Shown in pieces: positions 53,765 to 63,136 of a DNA stretch of 64,000 bases (the stretch's first letter is position 1; the number at the start of each line of letters is the position of its first letter). The stretch spans positions 29,961,896 to 30,025,895 of the forward strand of contig NC_067206.1 of assembly GCF_026262505.1 (NCBI RefSeq), in the 5' to 3' direction. A model generated the notes under the pieces. That model had not been told where the DNA came from. It was given only the letters and a program-made list of their open reading frames with translations, and ran no database searches. Made by a program: the position numbers and the translations under genes. The DNA comes from Trichomonas vaginalis G3 (lineage: Eukaryota; Parabasalia; Trichomonadida; Trichomonadidae).

Positions 53765-54358
53765 AGTTAGTATGGTTATGTTGGGTACGGCGGCACTGCG
53801 TTCCACCTTACTCAACATAACCTTAAATATTTACAAAGCCGCCACCCACTTCACTTCACTAACGAACTCACTAATGTAAAAAATAAACGTTCTCACTATC
53901 GTTCTCACTAACGACTTCACTAATGTTCTCATAAATTTTCCTCAATATCTTCATCATCAGTGTTAACCCTATTGTAGTCATACTTGAAGCCATAAACTTT
54001 CTCTAACTTCTTAACGTACAATTTACATAACTTACCTTCGTCATCGTATGGTTTAATGATATAACTATTTCTATCTTTATACACAGTCAATGAAAAGTCA
54101 ACTGGTCTCGGATGTATTTGAAAGAACATGTTATGCTCAGGAAGGAAGAATAAATGTTTAAATGTATGTTTGTTATATGTTTTGATTTGTATGAGTTGCT
54201 TTTGTTCTGTCATTTATATAAAAATAAACTTAAAAATAAAATAAAAATAAACGTTGTCAGAGGTGAAAAAATAATGTTTATGTTAGAATGTTAGATCTAA
54301 CACGTTTTCTAACACGTTTTCTAACCTTGTGAATTCATTACTTTATAACTCTCTTCCT
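53765..54358. repeat. Polinton terminal inverted repeat, copy B (594 bases)
   Basis: Near-identical to 14529-15123, same orientation. Its inner end carries ATGTTAGAATGTTAGATCTA and AACACGTTTTCT motifs, which return inside the element at about 63,137-63,195. Confidence 0.9.
53929..54213 (-). CDS. TIR-encoded 94-residue Polinton protein
   Basis: Frame MTEQKQLIQIKTYNKHTFKH onward, with FFQIHPRPVDFSLTVYKD and an acidic end (NTDDEDIEENL). Because it lies wholly within the TIR, the element should carry it at both ends; the counterpart in copy A is not open throughout. Strand-rich, no known domain. Confidence 0.5.
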   Translation of the reverse strand: MTEQKQLIQIKTYNKHTFKHLFFLPEHNMFFQIHPRPVDFSLTVYKDRNSYIIKPYDDEGKLCKLYVKKLEKVYGFKYDYNRVNTDDEDIEENL

Positions 54359-54862
54359 TGGTTTCTTTTTAGTTGCTTTCTTCACGTCTGTCTCCAGCTT
54401 AACTGTCTTTCTTCTTCGTCCGTAATGATACCAGTTACTTCCACCAGTCAATGGGTCAAATGGTCTTTCGTAAGGGTTTCCATACATTCCATAGGGACCA
54501 TACGGAAGAACTACTGGTGGAGAAGAAACATTTTCTTTAGTTCCATCGACTCTATTTAAATGCATTGTTTCACCTTTCATCTGGTCATTAAAGTCTTTTG
54601 CATGTTTTGCAAACTCATCGTCCTTTCCTAAAGCATTTTCTGACTCAGTCGCAACCAAATTGGATGCTTTATTTATGAGCCCTATTTTATTTAATCTTAA
54701 CTTCTTTGCAACCCAGCCTCCAATCTTTCCTTTATTTGCATCTAATGTCTTCGAAACTCTTCCTCCACTCATTTTATTTACTGCGTCATAAGCCCCAAGT
54801 GCTTTTGCTCCAAATGCTAATGCTTTTGTTCCCATTGCGCCTAAAGCTGCCCAAGCTACCAT
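54338..54862 (-). CDS. Basic minor virion protein with hydrophobic N-terminus (174 aa)
   Basis: Starts with a hydrophobic Ala/Gly helix (MVAWAALGAMGTKALAFGAK), then a basic part, a Pro/Tyr/Gly-rich segment (PYGPYGMYGNPYERPFDP) and a highly basic tail (ATKKKPRKRVIK). The design resembles adenoviral pVI/pX-type core and membrane-active proteins. The preceding gene's stop directly abuts this ATG (TAAATG at 54860-54865), so the two are packed without a spacer. Function inferred from composition only. Confidence 0.5.
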   Translation of the reverse strand: MVAWAALGAMGTKALAFGAKALGAYDAVNKMSGGRVSKTLDANKGKIGGWVAKKLRLNKIGLINKASNLVATESENALGKDDEFAKHAKDFNDQMKGETMHLNRVDGTKENVSSPPVVLPYGPYGMYGNPYERPFDPLTGGSNWYHYGRRRKTVKLETDVKKATKKKPRKRVIK

Positions 54863-55060
54863 TTACACCATATTAAAATCATCTCTCTTCAATATTATCT
54901 CATAAAAGTTCTCTTTACTGGAGAAAGTCAATGAAACATAAACATTCTCATTCATAAACTTCTTTCTTATCTCATCTATACGCTTCAAAATGTCTGAACA
55001 ATTGCTAACATCTTCTACAACAGTTATTTCATCATGAATGACCTTCAAGAACAAGCTCAT
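54863..55060 (-). CDS. 65-residue Polinton protein, unknown
   Basis: MSLFLKVIHDEITVVEDVSN onward, an alpha/beta-like sequence with VYVSLTFSSKENFYEIIL. It starts immediately after the stop of the preceding minus-strand gene (TAAATG) and ends immediately before the next ATG. Such zero-spacing suggests a compact virus-like transcription unit. Confidence 0.5.
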   Translation of the reverse strand: MSLFLKVIHDEITVVEDVSNCSDILKRIDEIRKKFMNENVYVSLTFSSKENFYEIILKRDDFNMV

Positions 55061-55943
55061 TTAATATGCTATTAAAATCATCTCAATAATGAGTCCATCC
55101 TTTCCATCTTTAGGTAGCACAACATCTTTCATTGAAGAAGGTTCGACAAGTCTTATGTTAAACTTACTGACAAAGTTTGTTATACTATAATGCTTCGGTG
55201 GCGAATACATATAGTTTGAAAGACATAATATAGATTCTTCAGCAAATTCACTTATACTGGATTTTATAACAATGTTCTCACGAGACCAAATACCACCAAT
55301 TGACAATCTTGTAAGCAATCCTGCTGAACCTTCTACTGTAAACGTCGATGGTAACATTCCACGAAGGTCATCTATTGACATCGTTGAGTCACTGAATTTA
55401 AATATTTTCTTAAAGCAATCGTCATTATCTAACCATGCAATAGCTTTGAAGTTTTCATTCGAATATACATCTGCTTCATTAAATGTAAAACCTGACTTCT
55501 TTGCAGAGACGACTTTAAAATCTATTGCATTTGTTTCAAAATTATACGCTATGGTAACTTCTGAAGGTAATGGATGTCCTTCCGCAGTCAGTTGTTCTCT
55601 CACTACCGTTTGAAGCTTTGTGTTAAAAACTTTCATGTCATCTCCTGTGTCTAGGTTCACATACACAGCAATAGGAAAACTATCTTGCTTCTTTGTCTCA
55701 TCATTATATCTCAAAACATTAAAGTTCTTCAATAATATTGTCCTTCCTGCTGGAATACTTCTAACTTGTCTTATTTCAATAGCTTTCTCACCTCCTACAT
55801 ACTCTACCCAGTGTCTTGGATATTCATAAGTATACTGACTTTCTTGAATTTTGGTTGGTTTTCATCATAACGTGTTCATAGTATATCTTTATACTCTTGT
55901 CAGTTAGACTCGGTGCTATGTTCTGAATATTTCTGACTTGCAT
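55061..55943 (-). pseudogene. Strand-rich Polinton protein, possibly minor capsid (broken)
   Basis: The open part (55061-55732) has 223 residues: AVYVNLDTGDDMKVFNTKLQ, VTIAYNFETNAIDFKVVSA and SIGGIWSRENIVIKSSIS. It is beta-rich, without Cys-rich or enzyme motifs, as expected of a structural protein. Coding signal continues upstream to an N-terminus near 55943 (MQVRNIQNIAPSL). Divergent from the ATPase gene. Broken; no family named. Confidence 0.4.
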
Positions 55944-55959
55944 TTTTAATGGAGATAAA

Positions 55960-56846
55960 ATGAAGCATTTAATACATGACGTAGATGAAGACATGAATGA
56001 AACTACAGACAAACTTAACTCTTCTCTTATTCTTCCTTTCAGTAAGGACTATGAGTTCTGTTCAAATGGTGTTTATTTCTATTGTGGAAAGATGGGGTCA
56101 GGTAAGACATTTAACCTCATTCGTCATATACTCATAACAGAGCGTTTAGGTCAAGATTCATATTATGACCAAATCATTATATCAGCAACTTCAGACTCTA
56201 TGGACTCAACAGCGAAAACATTTATGTCAAAAGTTCAAGCCTCTGTCGTTAAAGTTCCAGATAGCGAACTCATTGAATTTCTTCAACGTTATATTCGACG
56301 TAAGAGGAAATATTATGCCATCGTTGAATTTATACAGTCAGGAATGCAAAAGACTTCTGAGGAGATGGAAAGAATTATTGACAAACACCACTTACGTCAA
56401 TACTCAGGAGTTTACGATATGAAACGACTGACAAACTACATTCTATCAAAACTTTCAAAATACCCTTCAAAAAGTATCCTTCAAACACTCTGCTCGTTTG
56501 TGACGACTTCGCCGGAAAAGGTTTAGTGTCAAAGCCTGACTCACCATTAGCTAACATCATTACTAAAGTCAGACATTACCACTTAACTGTAGCAATACTT
56601 ATGCAAACATGGAGGTTTTTAGCTTTAAACATAAAACGTCTCATAACTGACTTCGTTATCTTTCAAGGTTTCTCACGTTATGATATTGAACTCATTTGGA
56701 AACAGTCAGGTATAACATTACCTTTTGAAGAAATTTGGGAAGCATATAAGTCTCTCATCTCTCCTCGTTCATACCTTGAGATTCATATCATGACTAATAC
56801 CATTAAAGTCAAAAATATTCCATGGGAACGACCAACATTGTTTTAA
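55960..56846 (+). pseudogene. Polinton genome-packaging ATPase (FtsK/HerA, A32-like), broken
   Basis: The N-terminal part has a Walker A motif YCGKMGSGKTFNLIR (about residues 43-57), followed by DQIIISATSDSMDSTAKTF. The C-terminal part has MQTWRFLALNIKRLITDFVI and ends with IPWERPTLF. Size and layout match the Polinton ATPase that pumps DNA into the capsid, one of the core genes of the group. Divergent from the structural genes to its left. Broken. Confidence 0.8.
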
Positions 56847-56856
56847 AGTTTAACCT

Positions 56857-57245
56857 TCAATTGACTGATGGTAAACAAATTCCATGCATCTCTGTCGCCA
56901 TTTCTGTTAATATTTTGCTGTCATTCATATCATCCACTTCCCCATCCGTTAGCTTTTGAGGATATGTGTTAGAATAGCTGTTCTTAAATGAAGGCTTTTC
57001 ACCTTTGAGAGCATAAACTCTATAACTTTCTGCATACTTTATGTTTGAACCTCCTGAGCCATCATTGACATAAATTTTTATAGGCTTCCACCCTTTGTTC
57101 ATATTCCTGCTTCTTCCCTTAGCTCTTTTGTTCAGTAGTTCTACATCTTTATACACAGCTCCTGTCTCAGTGAATTCAACAATATTTTCATTCGTTAGCT
57201 TTACATTCAAACCCTTGTCGAGTATATTGTTCATTTCATACATAT
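56857..57245 (-). CDS. Polinton protein of unknown function
   Basis: The likely start is near 57,245 (MYEMNNILDKGLNVKLTNEN); the longer frame to 57360 overlaps the divergent neighbour. It contains KIYVNDGSGGSNIKYAESYR and ends in EMHGICLPSVN. Convergent with the ATPase gene, with 10 bases between their ends. I considered the adenain-type protease, but I see no convincing His-Asp-Gln-Cys order. Confidence 0.4.
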
Positions 57246-57268
57246 AAAAGGTTTTTATTCTATATGAA

Positions 57269-57883
57269 ATGAGAAGCAAATCCATCTTAGCTGGTGCCGT
57301 TAATGTTCCAATTGAACCAACATCAAATGTTGACTCACGAACGACAAACAATATTGTCATAAAGAACTATAGTTCAGAGTGTTTGAAAGAAAAAGAACCA
57401 GAACTTAAGTCGGTGAATTTAAACTCAGCTTCAAACGCTAACGCTACATCAGATGTTAAGTTAGAGTATCCACCACTGGACCAAATTCTTTCAAGAGAAG
57501 CCAACGACAACCCTTACACAAATGTTCAAACAAATCCTTCAGATAACGTAGACCATTACCTTCTTCAGTTATACCAAACAATTTTACTCAAAGACGATAA
57601 GAAGCTTTTGACAAATCTTATAAGCAAGAACCAAATAATTCTAACAAAGGAGGACCTTGAAAATGTTATCTCACGAATAACAGGGAAACAATGTGTCATT
57701 GACTATCTCGACCCTGAAATCGAATGCTGTGGTCAAACTCCACTATTCATGAAAATAGGTAACATCCGCATCATTGAAACACCAGGAACTACAGGAGTTG
57801 AGTTTAAGTATAAATATTCGAACGAGTATACAAAACTATCTACTTACTATAAGCTTTGCTTGAAATATGTTTTAGTAAATTAA
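57269..57883 (+). CDS. 204-residue Polinton protein, unknown
   Basis: MRSKSILAGAVNVPIEPTSN onward; the first 90 residues are Asn/Ser-rich, the middle is helical (DDKKLLTNLISKNQIILTKE), and the end carries QCVIDYLDPEIECCGQTPLF, with several Cys, and a strand-rich tail. It ends just before a pair of GC-rich hairpins. No family recognised. Confidence 0.45.
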   Translation: MRSKSILAGAVNVPIEPTSNVDSRTTNNIVIKNYSSECLKEKEPELKSVNLNSASNANATSDVKLEYPPLDQILSREANDNPYTNVQTNPSDNVDHYLLQLYQTILLKDDKKLLTNLISKNQIILTKEDLENVISRITGKQCVIDYLDPEIECCGQTPLFMKIGNIRIIETPGTTGVEFKYKYSNEYTKLSTYYKLCLKYVLVN

Positions 57884-57889
57884 AGCAGT

Positions 57890-57942
57890 CAGGAGGCTCT
57901 TTGAGCCCATCTTGGCGCTTTGCGCCGTCAGTCAAAAAAAAT
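57890..57942. terminator. Paired GC-rich hairpins between convergent Polinton genes
   Basis: Directly after the TAA of the 204-codon gene come GGCTCTTTGAGCC and GGCGCTTTGCGCC, each a stem of four to five pairs around TTT-type loops. They lie between two genes that converge here. A similar palindrome follows the fibre gene. The likely role is 3'-end formation for both genes. Confidence 0.5.
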
Positions 57943-57964
57943 TCAAGTTAGCAATTTGTAATAT

Positions 57965-58216
57965 CTATCCAAAAACTTCTTCAACAGTATCGAACTCATC
58001 TTCATAATGCAAACCTAATCTTATTGACTTGGTGCAGTTTTCACTAACACAATATAGCGCTTTGCGCTCGGCGCCTTTGACGCCTTTTTCTGTTCTCTTG
58101 ACTGACATAACTAATTCATTTGTTTCATCAAACAGCAACAACCAAAGTTCATGACCTAATACATAACATTCATACTTTATATTTTTAGCTCTGAGTTCTC
58201 TTGTAAGCTGTTGCAT
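57965..58216 (-). CDS. 83-residue Polinton protein, unknown
   Basis: MQQLTRELRAKNIKYECYVL onward, alpha/beta-like, ending in an acidic EDEFDTVEEVFG. It overlaps the end of the 254-codon gene by about 40 bases on the same strand. Short GC-rich palindromic bits (CGCTTTGCGCTCGGCGCC) lie within its coding DNA. Confidence 0.4.
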   Translation of the reverse strand: MQQLTRELRAKNIKYECYVLGHELWLLLFDETNELVMSVKRTEKGVKGAERKALYCVSENCTKSIRLGLHYEDEFDTVEEVFG

Positions 58217-58941
58217 TTAATATTTTCTAAAAAGTCAACTTCAACAGTCATTCGCACTGGTGCCTTCAGTTCTACAGGCTCTCCTTGAAAGTCAACAAGT
58301 CTGAATTGCATGTCTTTCAAATTATGAGGACTAATGCGAACCCATTTACCTAAATGAGTTGCTATGACAGGAACGTTTGGAATGAACATTGAATTGACTG
58401 CATAACAGAAGGATTTATATTCTACTGAACCTTTACTATTAACTCCTGAAATACCTGTGACATTAGCTATTTTTGACTCAACGTACAAACAATTACCATA
58501 ACATACGTATGGAACAGATTTCATCTCAATCGTTTTGTCAACACTTTTCAAAGGAAATGTCATATGGTATGCTCCCAGAAGAAGTTGTACTCTATGACTC
58601 ATTCGTGTTATCTTAAACTCTTTCTTGCTACTGAACTTCAATGTTCCCTCAGAAGAGAGTTCGACATCTATGTTGTCAATAGTTTCTTCATTTATGAGAG
58701 TATCTATGACTCCAGCAATTTTATCTATTCTATACTCTGCTCTGTTAGGAAATGTTATAAAACTTCTTTTGTCATCTATTTCAAACTCCATGAAATCTGT
58801 TTCATCTGTTATGACAAAAGTTGCGATAGTATTGAAGTCAACAACTCTGAAAGCAAGTGCTTCATTCTGTAGACCTAAGTTTGTTTGAAGCTTTACTGTC
58901 CCGTATTCGTTTGGGTCTGTACTTTGCAAATAGAACAACAT
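58177..58941 (-). CDS. Polinton minor capsid (penton-like) candidate (254 aa)
   Basis: Beta-rich throughout. The second half contains QLLLGAYHMTFPL, VPYVCYGNCLYVESKIANVT and, near the end, the block LKDMQFRLVDFQGEPVELKA followed by MTVEVDFLE. The (F/L)xLVDxxGxPVxL pattern near the C-terminus is the style I know from minor jelly-roll proteins of Polintons and related elements. The frame is whole. It abuts the collagen-like gene, divergent, with 17 bases between the starts. Confidence 0.45.
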   Translation of the reverse strand: MLFYLQSTDPNEYGTVKLQTNLGLQNEALAFRVVDFNTIATFVITDETDFMEFEIDDKRSFITFPNRAEYRIDKIAGVIDTLINEETIDNIDVELSSEGTLKFSSKKEFKITRMSHRVQLLLGAYHMTFPLKSVDKTIEMKSVPYVCYGNCLYVESKIANVTGISGVNSKGSVEYKSFCYAVNSMFIPNVPVIATHLGKWVRISPHNLKDMQFRLVDFQGEPVELKAPVRMTVEVDFLENIKCNSLQENSELKI

Positions 58942-58958
58942 TTTATTCTCATTAAAAC

Positions 58959-59624
58959 ATGACTATTGCTGCATATGCGTATGAAACAAATGAAGCAAGA
59001 AGAGCACATGAACTAGTAAACGAAAACTCAACTTTAACCATTGAAGGCAATGATTTAGTCATTGACGATGGAAAAACTAAAAAAGTCATTGATTTCGATA
59101 CTTTTAACACTTATGACCCATTCATTACAATAAGTAAAGTTCCCATCATAAATGATGGAACGGTGCAATATATAAATTCTACAGTAGATGCCTCATTAGT
59201 GAAAGTATTAAATGTTCTCATTGAATTGTTAAAGAGCTTTCGATTTGACGACAACATTAAATGCCTAAAGAATTTAGTCATGAATGAGAAACAAATTCTC
59301 GGCGTTGCTGGTAGCAGTAATGATGTACACCTTATGACATTAGAATATTATAACGAACATAAAGATGAACTGAAAGGAGAGAAGGGTGACACCGGACCTC
59401 AAGGACCACAAGGAATACAAGGAATACAAGGAATACAAGGAATACAAGGACCTCAAGGCGAAAACGGTTTGGATGGAAAGGATGGAAAGGATGGAAAAAC
59501 TGCTAAATCATGGATATGGGACCTTATAAATACTGGTTTAACAGCTGCTTCATATGGAGTTCTTCAATACCAAATCGGAAAGATATGGGCGGTACTTGGT
59601 GAAGAAGTTTTAAATGACGTTTAA
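58959..59624 (+). CDS. Collagen-like Polinton protein (221 aa)
   Basis: A globular N-terminal part of about 140 residues (TIEGNDLVIDDGKTKKVIDF) is followed by 14 Gly-X-Y triplets, four of them GIQ in a row and later GKD. A hydrophobic helix (NTGLTAASYGVLQYQIGKIW) comes before the C-terminus. The DNA shows matching 9-base repeats (GGAATACAA four times; GGATGGAAA). Collagen-like stalks are common in fibres of large DNA viruses and phages, where the triple helix trimerises the spike. Its ATG-stop overlaps the next gene (ATGACGTTTAA). Confidence 0.8.
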   Translation: MTIAAYAYETNEARRAHELVNENSTLTIEGNDLVIDDGKTKKVIDFDTFNTYDPFITISKVPIINDGTVQYINSTVDASLVKVLNVLIELLKSFRFDDNIKCLKNLVMNEKQILGVAGSSNDVHLMTLEYYNEHKDELKGEKGDTGPQGPQGIQGIQGIQGIQGPQGENGLDGKDGKDGKTAKSWIWDLINTGLTAASYGVLQYQIGKIWAVLGEEVLNDV

Positions 59625-60294
59625 AAATGCTTTGAACTTCATTTCAAATGGTTCGGATACTATTAAAACTTTATCTGGTTGGATGCAAGAAACAAGGAGT
59701 CAAATAGATACTGTAAGACGTATAGCAAACAATGCACGTACGGGATTGGATACTTTACGACAAGCACAAAATACACTAAAGGAAGCAAATGATATTCTTG
59801 GCTCAGTATCAGACATGCATGAAGATTGGCTTAAAGGTATTGACAAATCTTTAAAAAATCACAGTCAGTCTATTGCTGACTACAAGAAAAGTATAGATTT
59901 TTTACATAGTGCTATGGACGTACATGATGGAAGCATAAGGAACTTACTTAATGCTAACAATAACTTACCAGGAACTATTAAAGCATTTATAAAGTCCTTT
60001 GTAAAACCTGGTGCTCTAACATTTAGGTCTTTGAGAGCAAGAGCATTGAAGTCAAGAGATGCAGAAACTCCAACAGAACCTACAGAAGGAACTGAAACAA
60101 CAGAAACTCCAGAAGAACCATCAAAACCAACAGCTAATGAAATATTGTTCGAATATTTTCCAAGGTACTCTGTTCTCATTGCATACATTCAAGAAATACT
60201 TAAGAAAGCAGACTTGACTTTAGGAGATGATGAAAGTTCTGTATATCTTTCGTTCCAGTTTCAAATAGCAGAACTTTTGAGACAGATATGTTAA
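59614..60294 (+). CDS. Coiled-coil Polinton protein, probable stalk or fibre base (226 aa)
   Basis: The first 130 residues are helical heptad-like (SQIDTVRRIANNARTGLDTL, LRQAQNTLKEANDILGSVSD), then a Thr/Glu/Pro hinge (TPTEPTEGTETTETPEEPSK) and a short helical end. It starts within the last 11 bases of the collagen-like gene and overlaps the next frame by a few bases. The three are likely a co-expressed spike module. Confidence 0.6.
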   Translation: MTFKNALNFISNGSDTIKTLSGWMQETRSQIDTVRRIANNARTGLDTLRQAQNTLKEANDILGSVSDMHEDWLKGIDKSLKNHSQSIADYKKSIDFLHSAMDVHDGSIRNLLNANNNLPGTIKAFIKSFVKPGALTFRSLRARALKSRDAETPTEPTEGTETTETPEEPSKPTANEILFEYFPRYSVLIAYIQEILKKADLTLGDDESSVYLSFQFQIAELLRQIC

Positions 60295-61933
60295 TGTATG
60301 ACAACATATCTGATTTCACAAGATATGATGACGACCATGACCCCGAACACGGTGAAGAAGAAGTTTTACAAACATCCATTAAGACAGGAAAGGTTTTAAC
60401 TCAAAGTCTCATTATTGACACTAAAGATGGCGAAGTGGACGTTCTTCAAGAGCTGAAGAAAAATACTTCTTCGGGAGGTGGTGGTAGGCATGAACTTGAA
60501 ATAAATGAGATAGAAAGAGAAATTAGCCGAAAAAGCAGATAAAGAACATAAACACAACATCTCCGATATAAATGAACTTCAAGCTACATTAAATAGTAAA
60601 GCGGACACAAGAACCATGTTTCATTATATAACTTCAGACGAACAGATTATAACGGACTACCATGGATATTTAACACGAAGTGATGAAGCGAGACAAAAAA
60701 TGTTAATGAAAGAAGATATAAATACATTCGTGCTAAAGGTTTATGACATAAGCTGTACTGTACAGTATGATGTAGCTAAAGCACCAGAAGCATTTGGTTA
60801 TACCGGTGAAATTTATGCCTCTACTTTCAATGTTAACGAGTGTATTAGTTGAACCAAGATTTACTTTGAGAGTTAAGTCAAAAATAACGTTTGAAGATGC
60901 TATTAAAAGTAAAGCTGACAAAGTTGAACTCGAAGCAATGAACAAAGTTTTGAAATCTCATAAACACAACATCTCCGATATAAATGAACTTCAAGCTACA
61001 TTAGACAGTAAAGCTGACAAGAACCATACACATAAATCCTTCACTACTGTTAGAGCAGACGACATAATATTGAACTATACCCTTGGTTCAAGTGCACCTT
61101 TAGAGAATCCAAGTACAAGCGTAAAAGATACACTAAACTCCTTAAATAACAAATGTATGAATATCGAAGGTCATGTCAGAAACTTTGAAACACATGAACT
61201 ACCAGCAATGTTAGACAGTAAAGCTGACAAGAACCATACACATACAAGTTTTACAACTGTTGCTATAGAAAGTATTGAAGGAACGGTTGAAGAAACTGGT
61301 GGGGATGCATTATATTGTAAACCTCCTAACTTTCCACAAGGTTTAACATCGGATGACGACATAACGACGATGAGAAACATTAGATGTAAAGATGTTTATG
61401 TCATGAAGGATGAACATAATATTAAATTCACTGCTCAAGATTTATATGACAAGAAGGCTGACAAAACAGAGCTTCAAACATTAAAGACTGAAATACTTCA
61501 AACATTATATCCTGCAGGCTCTATTTATACGTCAATGAACTCAATAAATCCAGCAACAGTTCTGGGTTTCGGTACGTGGGAGCAGATTGTAGATAAATTC
61601 TTATACTGTGCGAACTCTTCAAAGCAAACAGGTGGTTCGAAGAAAATTAAAGAAGCAAACCTTCCACCGCACACTCATACAGGAACTACAAACACAACAG
61701 GTAGTCATTCACATTCAATAACAAAAAGAGGTTATACAAATCTTGCAGCAGGTTCGGATAGACAGGGAATGCATAGATATGATATTTCAAGCGACCCAGT
61801 AGATTCAAGCGCAGGTATTTTCTGTGGAACCACAGGAAATCATTCACACACTTTCACAACAAATCCAACAGGCTCGGGTGCAGATTATATGCCACCATTT
61901 GTGACTATATTCGCATGGTACCGCGTTCAATGA
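60288..61933 (+). pseudogene. Polinton fibre with phage collar-like C-terminus, copy B
   Basis: The main open frame is 60794-61933 (379 residues); shorter frames of the same style precede it, so the gene's N-terminal part is broken. Three KADK/KADKNHTH repeats lead to a shared block (DALYCKPPNFPQGLTSDDD). Next comes a collar-like domain: LYPAGSIYTSMNSINPATVL, FGTWEQIVDKFLYC, then His clusters (LPPHTHTG, GSHSHSI, GNHSHTF) and a final MPPFVTIFAWYRVQ. This order, GSIY...NP...FGTW...HxHxG...PPY.....W, is that of phage tail-fibre/collar proteins (T4 gp12-type short fibres bind a metal through such His pairs). Probable role: receptor binding. Confidence 0.75.
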
Positions 61934-61945
61934 ACGCGCTTGACC
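61924..61945. terminator. Palindrome at the fibre stop codon
   Basis: GCGTTCAATGAACGC overlaps the stop codon of the fibre gene. It is the same kind of 3'-end hairpin as at 57890 and 23692. Confidence 0.5.
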
Positions 61946-61973
61946 CTAGAATAAAATCTTTAACTTTACATAA

Positions 61974-63061
61974 ATGAGCTTGAAAGAAGTATTCGAACAA
62001 CATCCATGGAGGTCATTTAAGAAGTTCAATGAAGCTGCCAAAGAGTTGGGATTTACTAACAGAGCTGAAGTGAAAAGGTTCTTTGACAAAAATGTTGTAC
62101 ATCAAACAAAAATAAACCCTTACGACTACTTTTTACCAATTTACTCCAACACTCCTGACGCATACCAATTTGACACTCTCATTCAAAGCAGAAAAGGAGG
62201 ACATAAACCATTCCTCATCTTCATAAATGTTAACACTCGTAAAGCATATGCATATCCAATGAGGAATAAAGGAACTCGTGAAGTGTTAAGAGTTTTACAA
62301 AAGTTTGTAGCAGAACATAGCCCAAGTACTTTAACATCAGACCCAAGACAGTGCATACCTCAGCAATGAAATCACAGATTTTCTCATTAAGCATAACATA
62401 ACTCACTACACTACTGAAGACCATAACCATAACATACTCGGCATCATAAACCGCTTCATAAGGACTCTCAGAGATTTAAACCAAGAGCGAGACTTTACCG
62501 AAGAAACAATGAAACATTTTCTCGAAGTATATAATTCCTCAACACATTCTACAACAGGACATACACCAAATTCAATGACACAACAACAAGAAGAAAAGTA
62601 TATACAAAAGAAACGAAGCCAAACACAAAATATCAGAAATTCAACACAATTTACCCTCATTCCTGGTACAAAAAGTTCGTGTAGTTCTTGACGACAAACC
62701 GTTGACAAAGAAATTTTAAGGTTAAGTAGAAATTATTATATCGTAGACTCTACGGCAAGGTAATGGATATCTTATAAAAGCTGCTGACGACTCCATAGCG
62801 TTTTACCCTCGTCATAAATTAGTCGAAAGTAGTAATGGCAAACTTGCTGAAACCATTGACGAAGCAAAGCGAGGAGTGGTTATTGAAATACTTGGCTACA
62901 ACACAAACGATGACACTTATAAAGTAAGATATGAAGGAGGCGTTGAAGATGTTATACCATCTAAGAACTTGAGAGAGTCGAAGCCAACACATCTGGGACC
63001 ATTAGAGCGGGAGTACTGGAAAGATAAAAACATGCCAGAAAGAATAAGAAAGTTCTTCTAA
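61974..63061 (+). pseudogene. Polinton integrase, type 2 (broken)
   Basis: N-terminal part MSLKEVFEQHPWRSFKKFNE. The catalytic core begins with DAYQFDTLIQ (first Asp of the DDE triad), then FLIFINVNTRKAYAYPM and a second Asp region (STLTSDPR). A late core segment HFLEVYNSSTHSTTGHTPNS precedes a chromo-like C-terminal domain (VIEILGYNTNDDTYKVRYEG, EDVIPSKNLRES). This is the retrovirus-like integrase typical of Polintons, distinct from the one in stretch A. Follows the fibre on the same strand. Broken. Confidence 0.8.
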
Positions 63062-63136
63062 ACTTTTTCGTTGGATGTAAATCAGACATGAACGAGAACA
63101 GTCATGGAATTATTAATGTTTTCATAAATTTACACC

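Noticed and set aside
56857-57360. An adenain-like Polinton protease
   Set aside because: No convincing His-Asp/Glu-Gln-Cys order is seen; left as unknown.
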